Shown here piece after piece: positions 36,994 to 50,006 of a stretch of DNA of 64,000 nucleotides; position 1 is the first letter of the stretch, and every line of letters begins with the position of its first letter. Both the position numbers and the translations under genes were made by a program. This DNA comes from Cladorhizidae sp. MBARI D1340-BT2. Lineage: Eukaryota > Porifera > Demospongiae > Poecilosclerida > Cladorhizidae. Location: contig JAQNBH010000002.1 of assembly GCA_028752905.1 (NCBI GenBank), positions 23,943,059 to 24,007,058 of the forward strand, given 5' to 3'. The notes below the pieces were generated by a model that was not told the DNA's origin, ran no database searches, and saw nothing but the letters and a program-made list of their open reading frames with translations.

Positions 36994-37802
36994 CTTGATA
37001 TTTGCCCTAATTTGGTCTATATGTTTCTCATTTTCCCCCAGAAAATCTTGTTTTTTTGCCGTGAAGCTCATAACATTTCTACACTTTACCCAAAAAAGAT
37101 AATATTTATATCACCGGATAGCCCTTCTAATTATCTGTCTTTTGTACTTGCCAAAATGTTGAGTACTCTAAGTATTAAGAAGTTATGATGATTTGAAGTG
37201 GTAAGGTTTGTGATTTTTCCTGGCGTTTTCCAGTTGCCAAAGCGGTGGCCTGCCAGTGAAAAACCACTACATTTATTGATAATCTGTTCACATGTTGCAG
37301 ATAAGGGCCTTCTCTATCAGTTGACAAAATCTGGGACTTTGGTCTTGTTAATTAGGGCAGTTATGAATTGTACTCTTACTTGATGCTAAACATGTTCTTG
37401 ATATTTGCCCTAATTTGGACTATATTATGTTTCTCATTTCCCCCCCGAAAATCTTGTTTTTTTGCCGTGAAGCTCATAACTTTGCTACACTTTACCCAAA
37501 AAAGATAATTTTTATATCACCGAATAGCCCTTCTAATTATCTGTCTTTTGAACGTGCCAAAATGTTGAGTACTCTAAGTATTAGGAAGTTATGGTGATTT
37601 GAAGTGGTAAGGTTTGTGATTTTTCCTGGCGTTTTCCAGTTGCCAAAGCGGTGGCCTGCCAGTGAAAAACCACTACATTTATTGATAATCTGTTCACATG
37701 TTGCAGATAAGGGCCTTCTCTATCAGTTGACAAAATCTGGGACTTTGGTCTTGTTAATTAGGGCAGTTATGAATTGTACTCTTACTTGATGCTAAACATG
37801 TT

Positions 37803-38117
37803 CTTGATATTTAAAAAAGATAATTTTTATATCACCGGATAGCCCTTCTAATTATCTGTCTTTTGTACGTGCCAAAAGTTTGAGTACTCTAAGTATTAGC
37901 AAGTTATGGTGATTTGAAGTGGTAAGGTTTGGGATTTTTCCTGGCGTTTTCCAGTTGCCAAAGCGGTGGCCTGCCAGTGAAAAACCACTACATTTATTGA
38001 TAATCTGTTCACATGTTGCAGATAAGGGCCTTCTCTATCAGTTGACAAAATCTGGGACTTTGGTCTTGTTAATTAGGGCAGTTATGAATTGTACTCTTAC
38101 TTGATGCTAAACATGTT
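37803..38117 (+). repeat. Short A unit, 315 bp (last in the window)
   Basis: Standard junction. It differs from its 2033-bp counterpart (35770) by GCCAAAAGTTTGAG. No short unit occurs in the remaining 25.9 kb. Confidence 0.95.
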
Positions 38118-38520
38118 CTTGATATTTGCCCTAATTTGGTCTATATGTTTCTCATTTTCCCCCCGAAAATCTTGTTTTTTTGCCGTGAAGCTCATAACTT
38201 TTTTACACTTTACCCAAAAAAGATAATTTTTATATCACCGGATAGCTCTTCTAATTATCTGTCTTTTGTACGTGCCAAAATTTTGAGTACTCTAAGTATT
38301 AGCAAGTTATGGTGATTTGAAGTGGTAAGGTTTGTGATTTTTCCTGGCGTTTTCCAGTTGCCAAAGCGGTGGCCTGCCAGTGAAAAACCACTACATTTAT
38401 TGATAATCTGTTCACATGTTGCAGATAAGGGCCTTCTCTATCAGTTGACAAAATCTGGGACTTTGGTCTTGTTAATTAGGGCAGTTATGAATTGTACTCT
38501 TACTTGATGCTAAACATGTT

Positions 38521-38907
38521 CTTGATAAAAAATGTTTCTCATTTCCCCCCCGAAAATCTTGTTTTTTTGCCGTGAAGCTCATAACTATTCTACACTTTAC
38601 CCCAAAAAGATAATTTTTATATCATCGGATAGCCCTTCTAATTATCTGTCTTTTGTACGTGCCAAAGTTTTGAGTACTCTAAGTATTAGGAAGTTATGAT
38701 GATTTGAAGTGGTAAGGTTTGTGATTTTTCCTGGCGTTTTCCAGTTGCCAAAGCGGTGGCCTGCCAGTGAAAAACCACTACATTTATTGATAATCTGTTC
38801 ACATGCTGCAGATAAGGGCCTTCTCTATCAGTTGACAAAATCTGGGACTTTGGTCTTGTTAATTAGGGCAGTTATGAATTGTACTCTTACTTGATGCTAA
38901 ACATGTT
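38521..38907 (+). repeat. Unique 387-bp A unit at the domain switch
   Basis: CTTGAT is followed by AAAAAA and then TGTTTCTC. The usual 22 bases between these points are replaced by six A. It is the first unit with CATGCTGCAG (PstI site at 38806-38811), ATCATCGGATAG and AACTATTCTAC together, a combination repeated only in domain 2. Confidence 0.93.
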
Positions 38908-39713
38908 CTTGATATTTGCCCTAATTTGGTCTATATGTTTATCATTTTCCCCCCGAAAATCTTGTTTTTTTGCCGTGAAGCTCATAACTTTTCTACACTT
39001 TACCCAAAAAAGATAATTTTTATATCACCGAATAGCCCTTCTAATTATCTGTCTTTTGTACGTGCCAAAATTTTGAGTACTCTAAGTATTAGCAAGTTAT
39101 GGTGATTTGAAGTGGTAAGGTTTGGGATTTTTCCTGGCGTTTTCCAGTTGCCAAAGCGGTGGCCTGCCAGTGAAAAACCACTACATTTATTGATAATCTG
39201 TTCACATGTTGCAGATAAGGGCCTTCTCTATCAGTTGACAAAATCTGGGACTTTGGTCTTGTTAATTAGGGCAGTTATGAATTGTACTCTTACTTGATGC
39301 TAAACATGTTCTTGATATTTGCCCTAATTTGGTCTATATGTTTCTCATTTCCCCCCCGAAAATCTTGTTTTTTTGCCGTGAAGCTCATAACTATTCTACA
39401 CTTTACCCCAAAAAGATAATTTTTATATCACCGAATAGCCCTTCTAATTATCTGTCTTTTGTACGTGCCAAAATTTTGAGTACTCTAAGTATTAGCAAGT
39501 TATGGTGATTTGAAGTGGTAAGGTTTGGGATTTTTCCTGGCGTTTTCCAGTTGCCAAAGCGGTGGCCTGCCAGTGAAAAACCACTTCATTTATTGATAAT
39601 CTGTTCACATGTTGCAGATAAGGGCCTTCTCTATCAGTTGACAAAATCTGGGACTTTGGTCTTGTTAATTAGGGCAGTTATGAATTGTACTCTTACTTGA
39701 TGCTAAACATGTT

Positions 39714-40219
39714 AGCTTCGTAGATTATCCACACTTCACTGAATAGACTTGTTATACAGCTATTAAGATAGGACTCTCCAAGTGCTCTCTCTTGATATCA
39801 AACATCCATATATTCTGCACACTTCACTGTAATGGACTTGCAAGATAGGTATCTCTCAGTGTTCTCTATCTTGAGCTAAACATGTTAGCTTCATAGATTC
39901 TCCACACTTCACTGAATAGACTTGATATATAGCTCTAAAGGTAGGCCTCTCTCTGTTCTCTCTCTTGATACCAAACATCCGTATATTCCACATACTTCAC
40001 AGTAATGGACTTGATAGAATCACAAGATAGGTTTCTCTCTGCTCTCTCTTGATGCTAAATAGATTCTCCACACTTCACTGAATAAACTTGATATATAGCT
40101 ATTAAGATAGGTCTCTCTCTGTGCTCTCTGTTGATATCAAACATCCATAATATTCTGCACACTTTACTGTAATGGACTTGATATGATTCGAATGATAGGT
40201 TTCATTATGTGTTCTCTAT
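39714..40219 (+). repeat. B unit, copy B5 (506 bp, IIa/IIb mosaic)
   Basis: Combines GATATCAAAC in subrepeat 2 (IIa marker) with CATCCGTATATTCCAC in subrepeat 4 (IIb marker). Elsewhere in type II these markers are linked. Confidence 0.95.
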
Positions 40220-41025
40220 CTTGATATTTGCCCTAATTTGGTCTATATGTTTCTCATTTTCCCCCAGAAAATCTTGTTTTTTTGCCGTGAAGCTCATAAC
40301 TTTTCTACACTTTACCCAAAAAAGATAATTTTTATATCACCGAATAGCCCTTCTAATTATCTGTCTTTTGTACGTGCCAAAGTTTTGAGTACTCTAAGTA
40401 TTAGGAAGTTATGATGATTTGAAGTGGTAAGGTTTGTGATTTTTCCTGGCGTTTTCCAGTTGCCAAAGCGGTGGCCTGCCAGTGAAAAACCACTACATTT
40501 ATTGATAATCTGTTCACATGCTGCAGATAAGGGCCTTCTCTATCAGTTGACAAAATCTGGGACTTTGGTCTTGTTAATTAGGGCAGTTATGAATTGTACT
40601 CTTACTTGATGCTAAACATGTTCTTGATATTTGCCCTAATTTGGTCTATATGTTTCTCATTTTCCCCACGAAAATCTTGTTTTTTTGCCGTGAAGCTCAT
40701 AACTTTTCTACACTTTACCCAAAAAAGATAATTTTTATATCACCGAATAGCCCTTCTAATTATCTGTCTTTTGTACGTGCCAAAATTTTGAGTACTCTAA
40801 GTATTAGCAAGTTATGGTGATTTGAAGTGGTAAGGTTTGGGATTTTTCCTGGCGTTTTCCAGTTGCCAAAGCGGTGGCCTGCCAGTGAAAAACCACTACA
40901 TTTATTGATAATCTGTTCACATGTTGCAGATAAGGGCCTTCTCTATCAGTTGACAAAATCTGGGACTTTGGTCTTGTTAATTAGGGCAGTTATGAATTGT
41001 ACTCTTACTTGATGCTAAACATGTT
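40220..41025 (+). repeat. A pair (b-type then g-type)
   Basis: Units at 40220 and 40623. The first has CCCCAGAAAATC, AAAGTTTTGAG and CTGCAG; the second has CCCCACGAAAATC and TTGCAG. This pair plus the following B is a 1312-bp cassette that recurs. Confidence 0.93.
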
Positions 41026-41531
41026 AGCTTCGTAGATTATCCACACTTCACTGAATAGACTTGTTATACAGCTATTAAGATAGGACTCTCCAAGTGCTCT
41101 CTCTTGATATCAAACATCCATATATTCTGCACACTTCACTGTAATGGACTTGCAAGATAGGTATCTCTCAGTGTTCTCTATCTTGAGCTAAACATGTTAG
41201 CTTCATAGATTCTCCACACTTCACTGAATAGACTTGATATATAGCTCTAAAGGTAGGCCTCTCTCTGTTCTCTCTCTTGATACCAAACATCTGTATATTC
41301 CACATACTTCACAGTAATGGACTTGATAGAATCACAAGATAGGTTTCTCTCTGCTCTCTCTTGATGCTAAATAGATTCTCCACACTTCACTGAATAAACT
41401 TGATATATAGCTATTAAGATAGGTCTCTCTCTGTGCTCTCTGTTGATATCAAACATCCATAATATTCTGCACACTTTACTGTAATGGACTTGATATGATT
41501 CGAATGATAGGTTTCATTATGTGTTCTCTAT
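41026..41531 (+). repeat. B unit, copy B6 (506 bp, type IIa)
   Basis: GATATCAAAC with CATCTGTATATTCCAC. Followed by an A unit with an eight-base T run. Confidence 0.95.
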
Positions 41532-43144
41532 CTTGATATTTGCCCTAATTTGGTCTATATGTTTCTCATTTTCCCCCCGAAAATCTTGTTTTTTTTGCCG
41601 TGAAGCTCATAACTTTTCTACACTTTATCCAAAAAAGATAATTTTTATATCACCGAATAGCCCTTCTAATTATCTGTCTTTTGTACGTGCCAAAATTTTG
41701 AGTACTCTAAGTATTAGCAAGTTATGGTGATTTGAAGTGGTAAGGTTTGTGATTTTTCCTGGCGTTTTCCAGTTGCCAAAGCGGTGGCCTGCCAGTGAAA
41801 AACCACTACATTTATTGATAATCTGTTCACATGCTGCAGATAAGGGCCTTCTCTATCAGTTGACAAAATCTGGGACTTTGGTCTTGTTAATTAGGGCAGT
41901 TATGAATTGTACTCTTACTTGATGCTAAACATGTTCTTGATATTTGCCCTAATTTGGTCTATATGTTTCTCATTTTCCCCCCGAAAATCTTGTTTTTTTG
42001 CCGTGAAGCTCATAACTTTTCTACACTTTACCCAAAAAAGATAATTTTTATATCACCGAATAGCCCTTCTAATTATCTGTCTTTTGTACGTGCCAAAATT
42101 TTGAGTACTCTAAGTATTAGCAAGTTATGGTGATTTGAAGTGGTAAGGTTTGGGATTTTTCCTGGCGTTTTCCAGTTGCCAAAGCGGTGGCCTGCCAGTG
42201 AAAAACCACTACATTTATTGATAATCTGTTCACATGTTGCAGATAAGGGCCTTCTCTATCAGTTGACAAAATCTGGGACTTTGGTCTTGTTAATTAGGGC
42301 AGTTATGAATTGTACTCTTACTTGATGCTAAACATGTTCTTGATATTTGCCCTAATTTGGTCTATATGTTTCTCATTTCCCCCCCGAAAATCTTGTTTTT
42401 TTGCCGTGAAGCTCATAACTATTCTACACTTTACCCCAAAAAGATAATTTTTATATCATCGGATAGCCCTTCTAATTATCTGTCTTTTGTACGTGCCAAA
42501 GTTTTGAGTACTCTAAGTATTAGGAAGTTATGATGATTTGAAGTGGTAAGGTTTGTGATTTTTCCTGGCGTTTTCCAGTTGCCAAAGCGGTGGCCTGCCA
42601 GTGAAAAACCACTACATTTATTGATAATCTGTTCACATGCTGCAGATAAGGGCCTTCTCTATCAGTTGACAAAATCTGGGACTTTGGTCTTGTTAATTAG
42701 GGCAGTTATGAATTGTACTCTTACTTGATGCTAAACATGTTCTTGATATTTGCCCTAATTTGGTCTATATGTTTCTCATTTTGCCCCCGAAAATCTTGTT
42801 TTTTTGCCGTGAAGCTCATAACTTTTCTACACTTTACCCAAAAAAGATAATTTTTATATCACCGAATAGCCCTTCTAATTATCTGTCTTTTGTACGTGCC
42901 AAAATTTTGAGTACTCTAAGTATTAGCAAGTTATGGTGATTTGAAGTGGTAAGGTTTGGGATTTTTCCTGGCGTTTTCCAGTTGCCAAAGCGGTGGCCTG
43001 CCAGTGAAAAACCACTACATTTATTGATAATCTGTTCACATGTTGCAGATAAGGGCCTTCTCTATCAGTTGACAAAATCTGGGACTTTGGTCTTGTTAAT
43101 TAGGGCAGTTATGAATTGTACTCTTACTTGATGCTAAACATGTT
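41532..43144 (+). repeat. A block, 4 units
   Basis: Units begin at 41532 (404 bp, T8 run, TTTATCC, CTGCAG), 41936, 42339 (AACTATTC, ATCATCGG, CTGCAG) and 42742 (TTTTGCCCCCG). Confidence 0.93.
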
Positions 43145-43650
43145 AGCTTCGTAGATTATCCACACTTCACTGAATAGACTTGATGTATAGCTATTAAGAT
43201 AGGACTCTCTAAGTGCTCTCTCTTGATACCAAACATCCATATATTCTGCACACTTCACTGTAATGGACTTGCAAGATAGGTATCTCACAGTGTTCTCTAT
43301 CTTGAGCTAAACATGTTAGCTTCATAGATTCTCCACACTTCACTGAATAGACTTGATATATAGCTCTAAAGGTAGGCCTCTCTCTGTTCTCTCTCTTGAT
43401 ACCAAACATCCGTATATTCCGCATACTTCACAGTAATGGACTTGATAGAATCACAAGATAGGTTTCTCTCTGCTCTCTCTTGATGCTAAATAGATTCTCC
43501 ACACTTCACTGAATAAACTTGATATATAGCTATTAAGATAGGTCTCTCTCTGTGCTCTCTGTTGATATCAAACATCCATAATATTCTGCACACTTTACTG
43601 TAATGGACTTGATATGATTCGAATGATAGGTTTCATTATGTGTTCTCTAT
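43145..43650 (+). repeat. B unit, copy B7 (506 bp, type I island in domain 2)
   Basis: Carries the domain 1 markers GATGTATAGC, CTCTCTAAGTG and CCGTATATTCCGCAT, unlike all its domain 2 neighbours. It has a private TATCTCACAG. That change opens a 71-codon minus-strand frame at 43209-43424, which I do not regard as a gene. Confidence 0.95.
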
Positions 43651-45263
43651 CTTGATATTTGCCCTAATTTGGTCTATATGTTTCTCATTTTCCCCCAGAA
43701 AATCTTGTTTTTTTTGCCGTGAAGCTCATAACTTTTCTACACTTTATCCAAAAAAGATAATTTTTATATCACCGAATAGCCCTTCTAATTATCTGTCTTT
43801 TGTACGTGCCAAAATTTTGAGTACTCTAAGTATTAGCAAGTTATGGTGATTTGAAGTGGTAAGGTTTGTGATTTTTCCTGGCGTTTTCCAGTTGCCAAAG
43901 CGGTGGCCTGCCAGTGAAAAACCACTACATTTATTGATAATCTGTTCACATGCTGCAGATAAGGGCCTTCTCTATCAGTTGACAAAATCTGGGACTTTGG
44001 TCTTGTTAATTAGGGCAGTTATGAATTGTACTCTTACTTGATGCTAAACATGTTCTTGATATTTGCCCTAATTTGGTCTATATGTTTCTCATTTTCCCCC
44101 CGAAAATCTTGTTTTTTTGCCGTGAAGCTCATAACTTTTCTACACTTTACCCAAAAAAGATAATTTTTATATCACCGAATAGCCCTTCTAATTATCTGTC
44201 TTTTGTACGTGCCAAAATTTTGAGTACTCTAAGTATTAGCAAGTTATGGTGATTTGAAGTGGTAAGGTTTGGGATTTTTCCTGGCGTTTTCCAGTTGCCA
44301 AAGCGGTGGCCTGCCAGTGAAAAACCACTACATTTATTGATAATCTGTTCACATGTTGCAGATAAGGGCCTTCTCTATCAGTTGACAAAATCTGGGACTT
44401 TGGTCTTGTTAATTAGGGCAGTTATGAATTGTACTCTTACTTGATGCTAAACATGTTCTTGATATTTGCCCTAATTTGGTCTATATGTTTCTCATTTCCC
44501 CCCCGAAAATCTTGTTTTTTTGCCGTGAAGCTCATAACTATTCTACACTTTACCCCAAAAAGATAATTTTTATATCATCGGATAGCCCTTCTAATTATCT
44601 GTCTTTTGTACGTGCCAAAGTTTTGAGTACTCTAAGTATTAGGAAGTTATGATGATTTGAAGTGGTAAGGTTTGTGATTTTTCCTGGCGTTTTCCAGTTG
44701 CCAAAGCGGTGGCCTGCCAGTGAAAAACCACTACATTTATTGATAATCTGTTCACATGCTGCAGATAAGGGCCTTCTCTATCAGTTGACAAAATCTGGGA
44801 CTTTGGTCTTGTTAATTAGGGCAGTTATGAATTGTACTCTTACTTGATGCTAAACATGTTCTTGATATTTGCCCTAATTTGGTCTATATGTTTCTCATTT
44901 TGCCCCCGAAAATCTTGTTTTTTTGCCGTGAAGCTCATAACTTTTCTACACTTTACCCAAAAAAGATAATTTTTATATCACCGAATAGCCCTTCTAATTA
45001 TCTGTCTTTTGTACGTGCCAAAATTTTGAGTACTCTAAGTATTAGCAAGTTATGGTGATTTGAAGTGGTAAGGTTTGGGATTTTTCCTGGCGTTTTCCAG
45101 TTGCCAAAGCGGTGGCCTGCCAGTGAAAAACCACTACATTTATTGATAATCTGTTCACATGTTGCAGATAAGGGCCTTCTCTATCAGTTGACAAAATCTG
45201 GGACTTTGGTCTTGTTAATTAGGGCAGTTATGAATTGTACTCTTACTTGATGCTAAACATGTT
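43651..45263 (+). repeat. A block, 4 units
   Basis: Same marker order as 41532-43144, except that the first unit has CCCCAGAAAATC in front of the T8 run. It is a hybrid of the two first-unit classes. Confidence 0.93.
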
Positions 45264-45769
45264 AGCTTCGTAGATTATCCACACTTCACTGAATAGACTT
45301 GTTATACAGCTATTAAGATAGGACTCTCCAAGTGCTCTCTCTTGATACCAAACATCCATATATTCTGCACACTTCACTGTAATGGACTTGCAAGATAGGT
45401 ATCTCTCAGTGTTCTCTATCTTGAGCTAAACATGTTAGCTTCATAGATTCTCCACACTTCACTGAATAGACTTGATATATAGCTCTAAAGGTAGGCCTCT
45501 CTCTGTTCTCTCTCTTGATACCAAACATCCGTATATTCCACATACTTCACAGTAATGGACTTGATAGAATCACAAGATAGGTTTCTCTCTGCTCTCTCTT
45601 GATGCTAAATAGATTCTCCACACTTCACTGAATAAACTTGATATATAGCTATTAAGATAGGTCTCTCTCTGTGCTCTCTGTTGATATCAAACATCCATAA
45701 TATTCTGCACACTTTACTGTAATGGACTTGATATGATTCGAATGATAGGTTTCATTATGTGTTCTCTAT
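45264..45769 (+). repeat. B unit, copy B8 (506 bp, type IIb)
   Basis: GTTATACAGC and CTCCAAGTG with GATACCAAAC and CATCCGTATATTCCAC. Confidence 0.95.
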
Positions 45770-46575
45770 CTTGATATTTGCCCTAATTTGGTCTATATGT
45801 TTCTCATTTTCCCCCAGAAAATCTTGTTTTTTTGCCGTGAAGCTCATAACTTTTCTACACTTTACCCAAAAAAGATAATTTTTATATCACCGAATAGCCC
45901 TTCTAATTATCTGTCTTTTGTACGTGCCAAAGTTTTGAGTACTCTAAGTATTAGGAAGTTATGATGATTTGAAGTGGTAAGGTTTGTGATTTTTCCTGGC
46001 GTTTTCCAGTTGCCAAAGCGGTGGCCTGCCAGTGAAAAACCACTACATTTATTGATAATCTGTTCACATGCTGCAGATAAGGGCCTTCTCTATCAGTTGA
46101 CAAAATCTGGGACTTTGGTCTTGTTAATTAGGGCAGTTATGAATTGTACTCTTACTTGATGCTAAACATGTTCTTGATATTTGCCCTAATTTGGTCTATA
46201 TGTTTCTCATTTTCCCCACGAAAATCTTGTTTTTTTGCCGTGAAGCTCATAACTTTTCTACACTTTACCCAAAAAAGATAATTTTTATATCACCGAATAG
46301 CCCTTCTAATTATCTGTCTTTTGTACGTGCCAAAATTTTGAGTACTCTAAGTATTAGCAAGTTATGGTGATTTGAAGTGGTAAGGTTTGGGATTTTTCCT
46401 GGCGTTTTCCAGTTGCCAAAGCGGTGGCCTGCCAGTGAAAAACCACTACATTTATTGATAATCTGTTCACATGTTGCAGATAAGGGCCTTCTCTATCAGT
46501 TGACAAAATCTGGGACTTTGGTCTTGTTAATTAGGGCAGTTATGAATTGTACTCTTACTTGATGCTAAACATGTT
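45770..46575 (+). repeat. A pair (b-type then g-type)
   Basis: Second copy of the CCCCAG/CCCCACG pair. Units start at 45770 and 46173. Confidence 0.93.
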
Positions 46576-47081
46576 AGCTTCGTAGATTATCCACACTTCA
46601 CTGAATAGACTTGTTATACAGCTATTAAGATAGGACTCTCCAAGTGCTCTCTCTTGATATCAAACATCCATATATTCTGCACACTTCACTGTAATGGACT
46701 TGCAAGATAGGTATCTCTCAGTGTTCTCTATCTTGAGCTAAACATGTTAGCTTCATAGATTCTCCACACTTCACTGAATAGACTTGATATATAGCTCTAA
46801 AGGTAGGCCTCTCTCTGTTCTCTCTCTTGATACTAAACATCTGTATATTCCACATACTTCACAGTAATGGACTTGATAGAATCACAAGATAGGTTTCTCT
46901 CTGCTCTCTCTTGATGCTAAATAGATTCTCCACACTTCACTGAATAAACTTGATATATAGCTATTAAGATAGGTCTCTCTCTGTGCTCTCTGTTGATATC
47001 AAACATCCATAATATTCTGCACACTTTACTGTAATGGACTTGATATGATTCGAATGATAGGTTTCATTATGTGTTCTCTAT
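46576..47081 (+). repeat. B unit, copy B9 (506 bp, type IIa)
   Basis: GATATCAAAC with CATCTG, and a private GATACTAAAC at the start of subrepeat 4. Confidence 0.95.
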
Positions 47082-48290
47082 CTTGATATTTGCCCTAATT
47101 TGGTCTATATGTTTCTCATTTTCCCCCCGAAAATCTTGTTTTTTTGCCGTGAAGCTCATAACTTTTCTACACTTTATCCAAAAAAGATAATTTTTATATC
47201 ACCGAATAGCCCTTCTAATTATCTGTCTTTTGTACGTGCCAAAATTTTGAGTACTCTAAGTATTAGCAAGTTATGGTGATTTGAAGTGGTAAGGTTTGTG
47301 ATTTTTCCTGGCGTTTTCCAGTTGCCAAAGCTGTGGCCTGCCAGTGAAAAACCACTACATTTATTGATAATCTGTTCACATGCTGCAGATAAGGGCCTTC
47401 TCTATCAGTTGACAAAATCTGGGACTTTGGTCTTGTTAATTAGGGCAGTTATGAATTGTACTCTTACTTGATGCTAAACATGTTCTTGATATTTGCCCTA
47501 ATTTGGTCTATATGTTTCTCATTTTCCCCCCGAAAATCTTGTTTTTTTGCCGTGAAGCTCATAACTTTTCTACACTTTACCCAAAAAAGATAATTTTTAT
47601 ATCACCGAATAGCCCTTCTAATTATCTGTCTTTTGTACGTGCCAAAGTTTTGAGTACTCTAAGTATTAGGAAGTTATGATGATTTGAAGTGGTAAGGTTT
47701 GTGATTTTTCCTGGCGTTTTCCAGTTGCCAAAGCGGTGGCCTGCCAGTGAAAAACCACTACATTTATTGATAATCTGTTCACATGCTGCAGATAAGGGCC
47801 TTCTCTATCAGTTGACAAAATCTGGGACTTTGGTCTTGTTAATTAGGGCAGTTATGAATTGTACTCTTACTTGATGCTAAACATGTTCTTGATATTTGCC
47901 CTAATTTGGTCTATATGTTTCTCATTTTCCCCACGAAAATCTTGTTTTTTTGCCGTGAAGCTCATAACTTTTCTACACTTTACCCAAAAAAGACAATTTT
48001 TATATCACCGAATAGCCCTTCTAATTATCTGTCTTTTGTACGTGCCAAAATTTTGAGTACTCTAAGTATTAGCAAGTTATGGTGATTTGAAGTGGTAAGG
48101 TTTGGGATTTTTCCTGGCGTTTTCCAGTTGCCAAAGCGGTGGCCTGCCAGTGAAAAACCACTACATTTATTGATAATCTGTTCACATGTTGCAGATAAGG
48201 GCCTTCTCTATCAGTTGACAAAATCTGGGACTTTGGTCTTGTTAATTAGGGCAGTTATGAATTGTACTCTTACTTGATGCTAAACATGTT
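47082..48290 (+). repeat. A block, 3 units
   Basis: Units start at 47082, 47485 and 47888. The first has a private AAGCTGTGG in the fold-back loop. The second is b-like without CCCCAG. The third has CCCCACG and AAAGACAATTTT. The first two carry CTGCAG. Confidence 0.93.
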
Positions 48291-48796
48291 AGCTTCGTAG
48301 ATTATCCACACTTCACTGAATAGACTTGTTATACAGCTATTAAGATAGGACTCTCCAAGTGCTCTCTCTTGATATCAAACATCCATATATTCTGCACACT
48401 TCACTGTAATGGACTTGCAAGATAGGTATCTCTCAGTGTTCTCTATCTTGAGCTAAACATGTTAGCTTCATAGATTCTCCACACTTCACTGAATAGACTT
48501 GATATATAGCTCTAAAGGTAGGCCTCTCTCTGTTCTCTCTCTTGATACCAAACATCTGTATATTCCACATACTTCACAGTAATGGACTTGATAGAATCAC
48601 AAGATAGGTTTCTCTCTGCTCTCTCTTGATGCTAAATAGATTCTCCACACTTCACTGAATAAACTTGATATATAGCTATTAAGATAGGTCTCTCTCTGTG
48701 CTCTCTGTTGATATCAAACATCCATAATATTCTGCACACTTTACTGTAATGGACTTGATATGATTCGAATGATAGGTTTCATTATGTGTTCTCTAT
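48291..48796 (+). repeat. B unit, copy B10 (506 bp, type IIa)
   Basis: GATATCAAAC with CATCTGTATATTCCAC. Followed by a T8 A unit. Confidence 0.95.
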
Positions 48797-50006
48797 CTTG
48801 ATATTTGCCCTAATTTGGTCTATATGTTTCTCATTTTCCCCCCGAAAATCTTGTTTTTTTTGCCGTGAAGCTCATAACTTTTCTACACTTTATCCAAAAA
48901 AGATAATTTTTATATCACCGAATAGCCCTTCTAATTATCTGTCTTTTGTACGTGCCAAAATTTTGAGTACTCTAAGTATTAGCAAGTTATGGTGATTTGA
49001 AGTGGTAAGGTTTGTGATTTTTCCTGGCGTTTTCCAGTTGCCAAAGCGGTGGCCTGCCAGTGAAAAACCACTACATTTATTGATAATCTGTTCACATGCT
49101 GCAGATAAGGGCCTTCTCTATCAGTTGACAAAATCTGGGACTTTGGTCTTGTTAATTAGGGCAGTTATGAATTGTACTCTTACTTGATGCTAAACATGTT
49201 CTTGATATTTGCCCTAATTTGGTCTATATGTTTCTCATTTTCCCCCCGAAAATCTTGTTTTTTTGCCGTGAAGCTCATAACTTTTCTACACTTTACCCAA
49301 AAAAGATAATTTTTATATCACCGAATAGCCCTTCTAATTATCTGTCTTTTGTACGTGCCAAAATTTTGAGTACTCTAAGTATTAGCAAGTTATGGTGATT
49401 TGAAGTGGTAAGGTTTGGGATTTTTCCTGGCGTTTTCCAGTTGCCAAAGCGGTGGCCTGCCAGTGAAAAACCACTACATTTATTGATAATCTGTTCACAT
49501 GTTGCAGATAAGGGCCTTCTCTATCAGTTGACAAAATCTGGGACTTTGGTCTTGTTAATTAGGGCAGTTATGAATTGTACTCTTACTTGATGCTAAACAT
49601 GTTCTTGATATTTGCCCTAATTTGGTCTATATGTTTCTCATTTCCCCCCCGAAAATCTTGTTTTTTTGCCGTGAAGCTCATAACTATTCTACACTTTACC
49701 CCAAAAAGATAATTTTTATATCATCGGATAGCCCTTCTAATTATCTGTCTTTTGTACGTGCCAAAGTTTTGAGTACTCTAAGTATTAGGAAGTTATGATG
49801 ATTTGAAGTGGTAAGGTTTGTGATTTTTCCTGGCGTTTTCCAGTTGCCAAAGCGGTGGCCTGCCAGTGAAAAACCACTACATTTATTGATAATCTGTTCA
49901 CATGCTGCAGATAAGGGCCTTCTCTATCAGTTGACAAAATCTGGGACTTTGGTCTTGTTAATTAGGGCAGTTATGAATTGTACTCTTACTTGATGCTAAA
50001 CATGTT
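48797..50006 (+). repeat. A block, 3 units
   Basis: Units start at 48797 (404 bp, T8), 49201 and 49604 (AACTATTC, ATCATCGG). CTGCAG is in the first and third. Confidence 0.93.

Larger units (their letters stand above)
34961..38520 (+). repeat. 1527-bp block duplicated around B4 (2033-bp period)
   Basis: The unit order of 403, 406, short 315 and 403 at 34961-36487 recurs at 36994-38520, separated only by the 506-bp B4 (1527 + 506 = 2033). The 5' edge of unit 36994 is hybrid, with CCCCAGAAAATC as in domain 2 units next to B. Confidence 0.85.
36994..39713 (+). repeat. A-unit array, 7 units, crossing the domain boundary
   Basis: Unit starts are 36994, 37397 (406 bp), 37803 (short), 38118, 38521 (387 bp), 38908 and 39311. 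From 38521 on, units are of the domain 2 kind. Unit 39311 has a unique CCACTTCATT. Confidence 0.95.
41026..45263 (+). repeat. Higher-order repeat, 2119 bp, two tandem copies
   Basis: Copy 1 is 41026-43144 and copy 2 is 43145-45263. Each is one B followed by four A units with the same marker order, including T8, ATCATCGG and TTGCCCCCG. The B units differ: type IIa in copy 1, type I-like in copy 2. Confidence 0.88.

Noticed and set aside
43209..43424. Minus-strand 71-codon frame in B7
   Set aside because: Exists only because of one private base change (TATCTCACAG). The other 19 B copies lack it.
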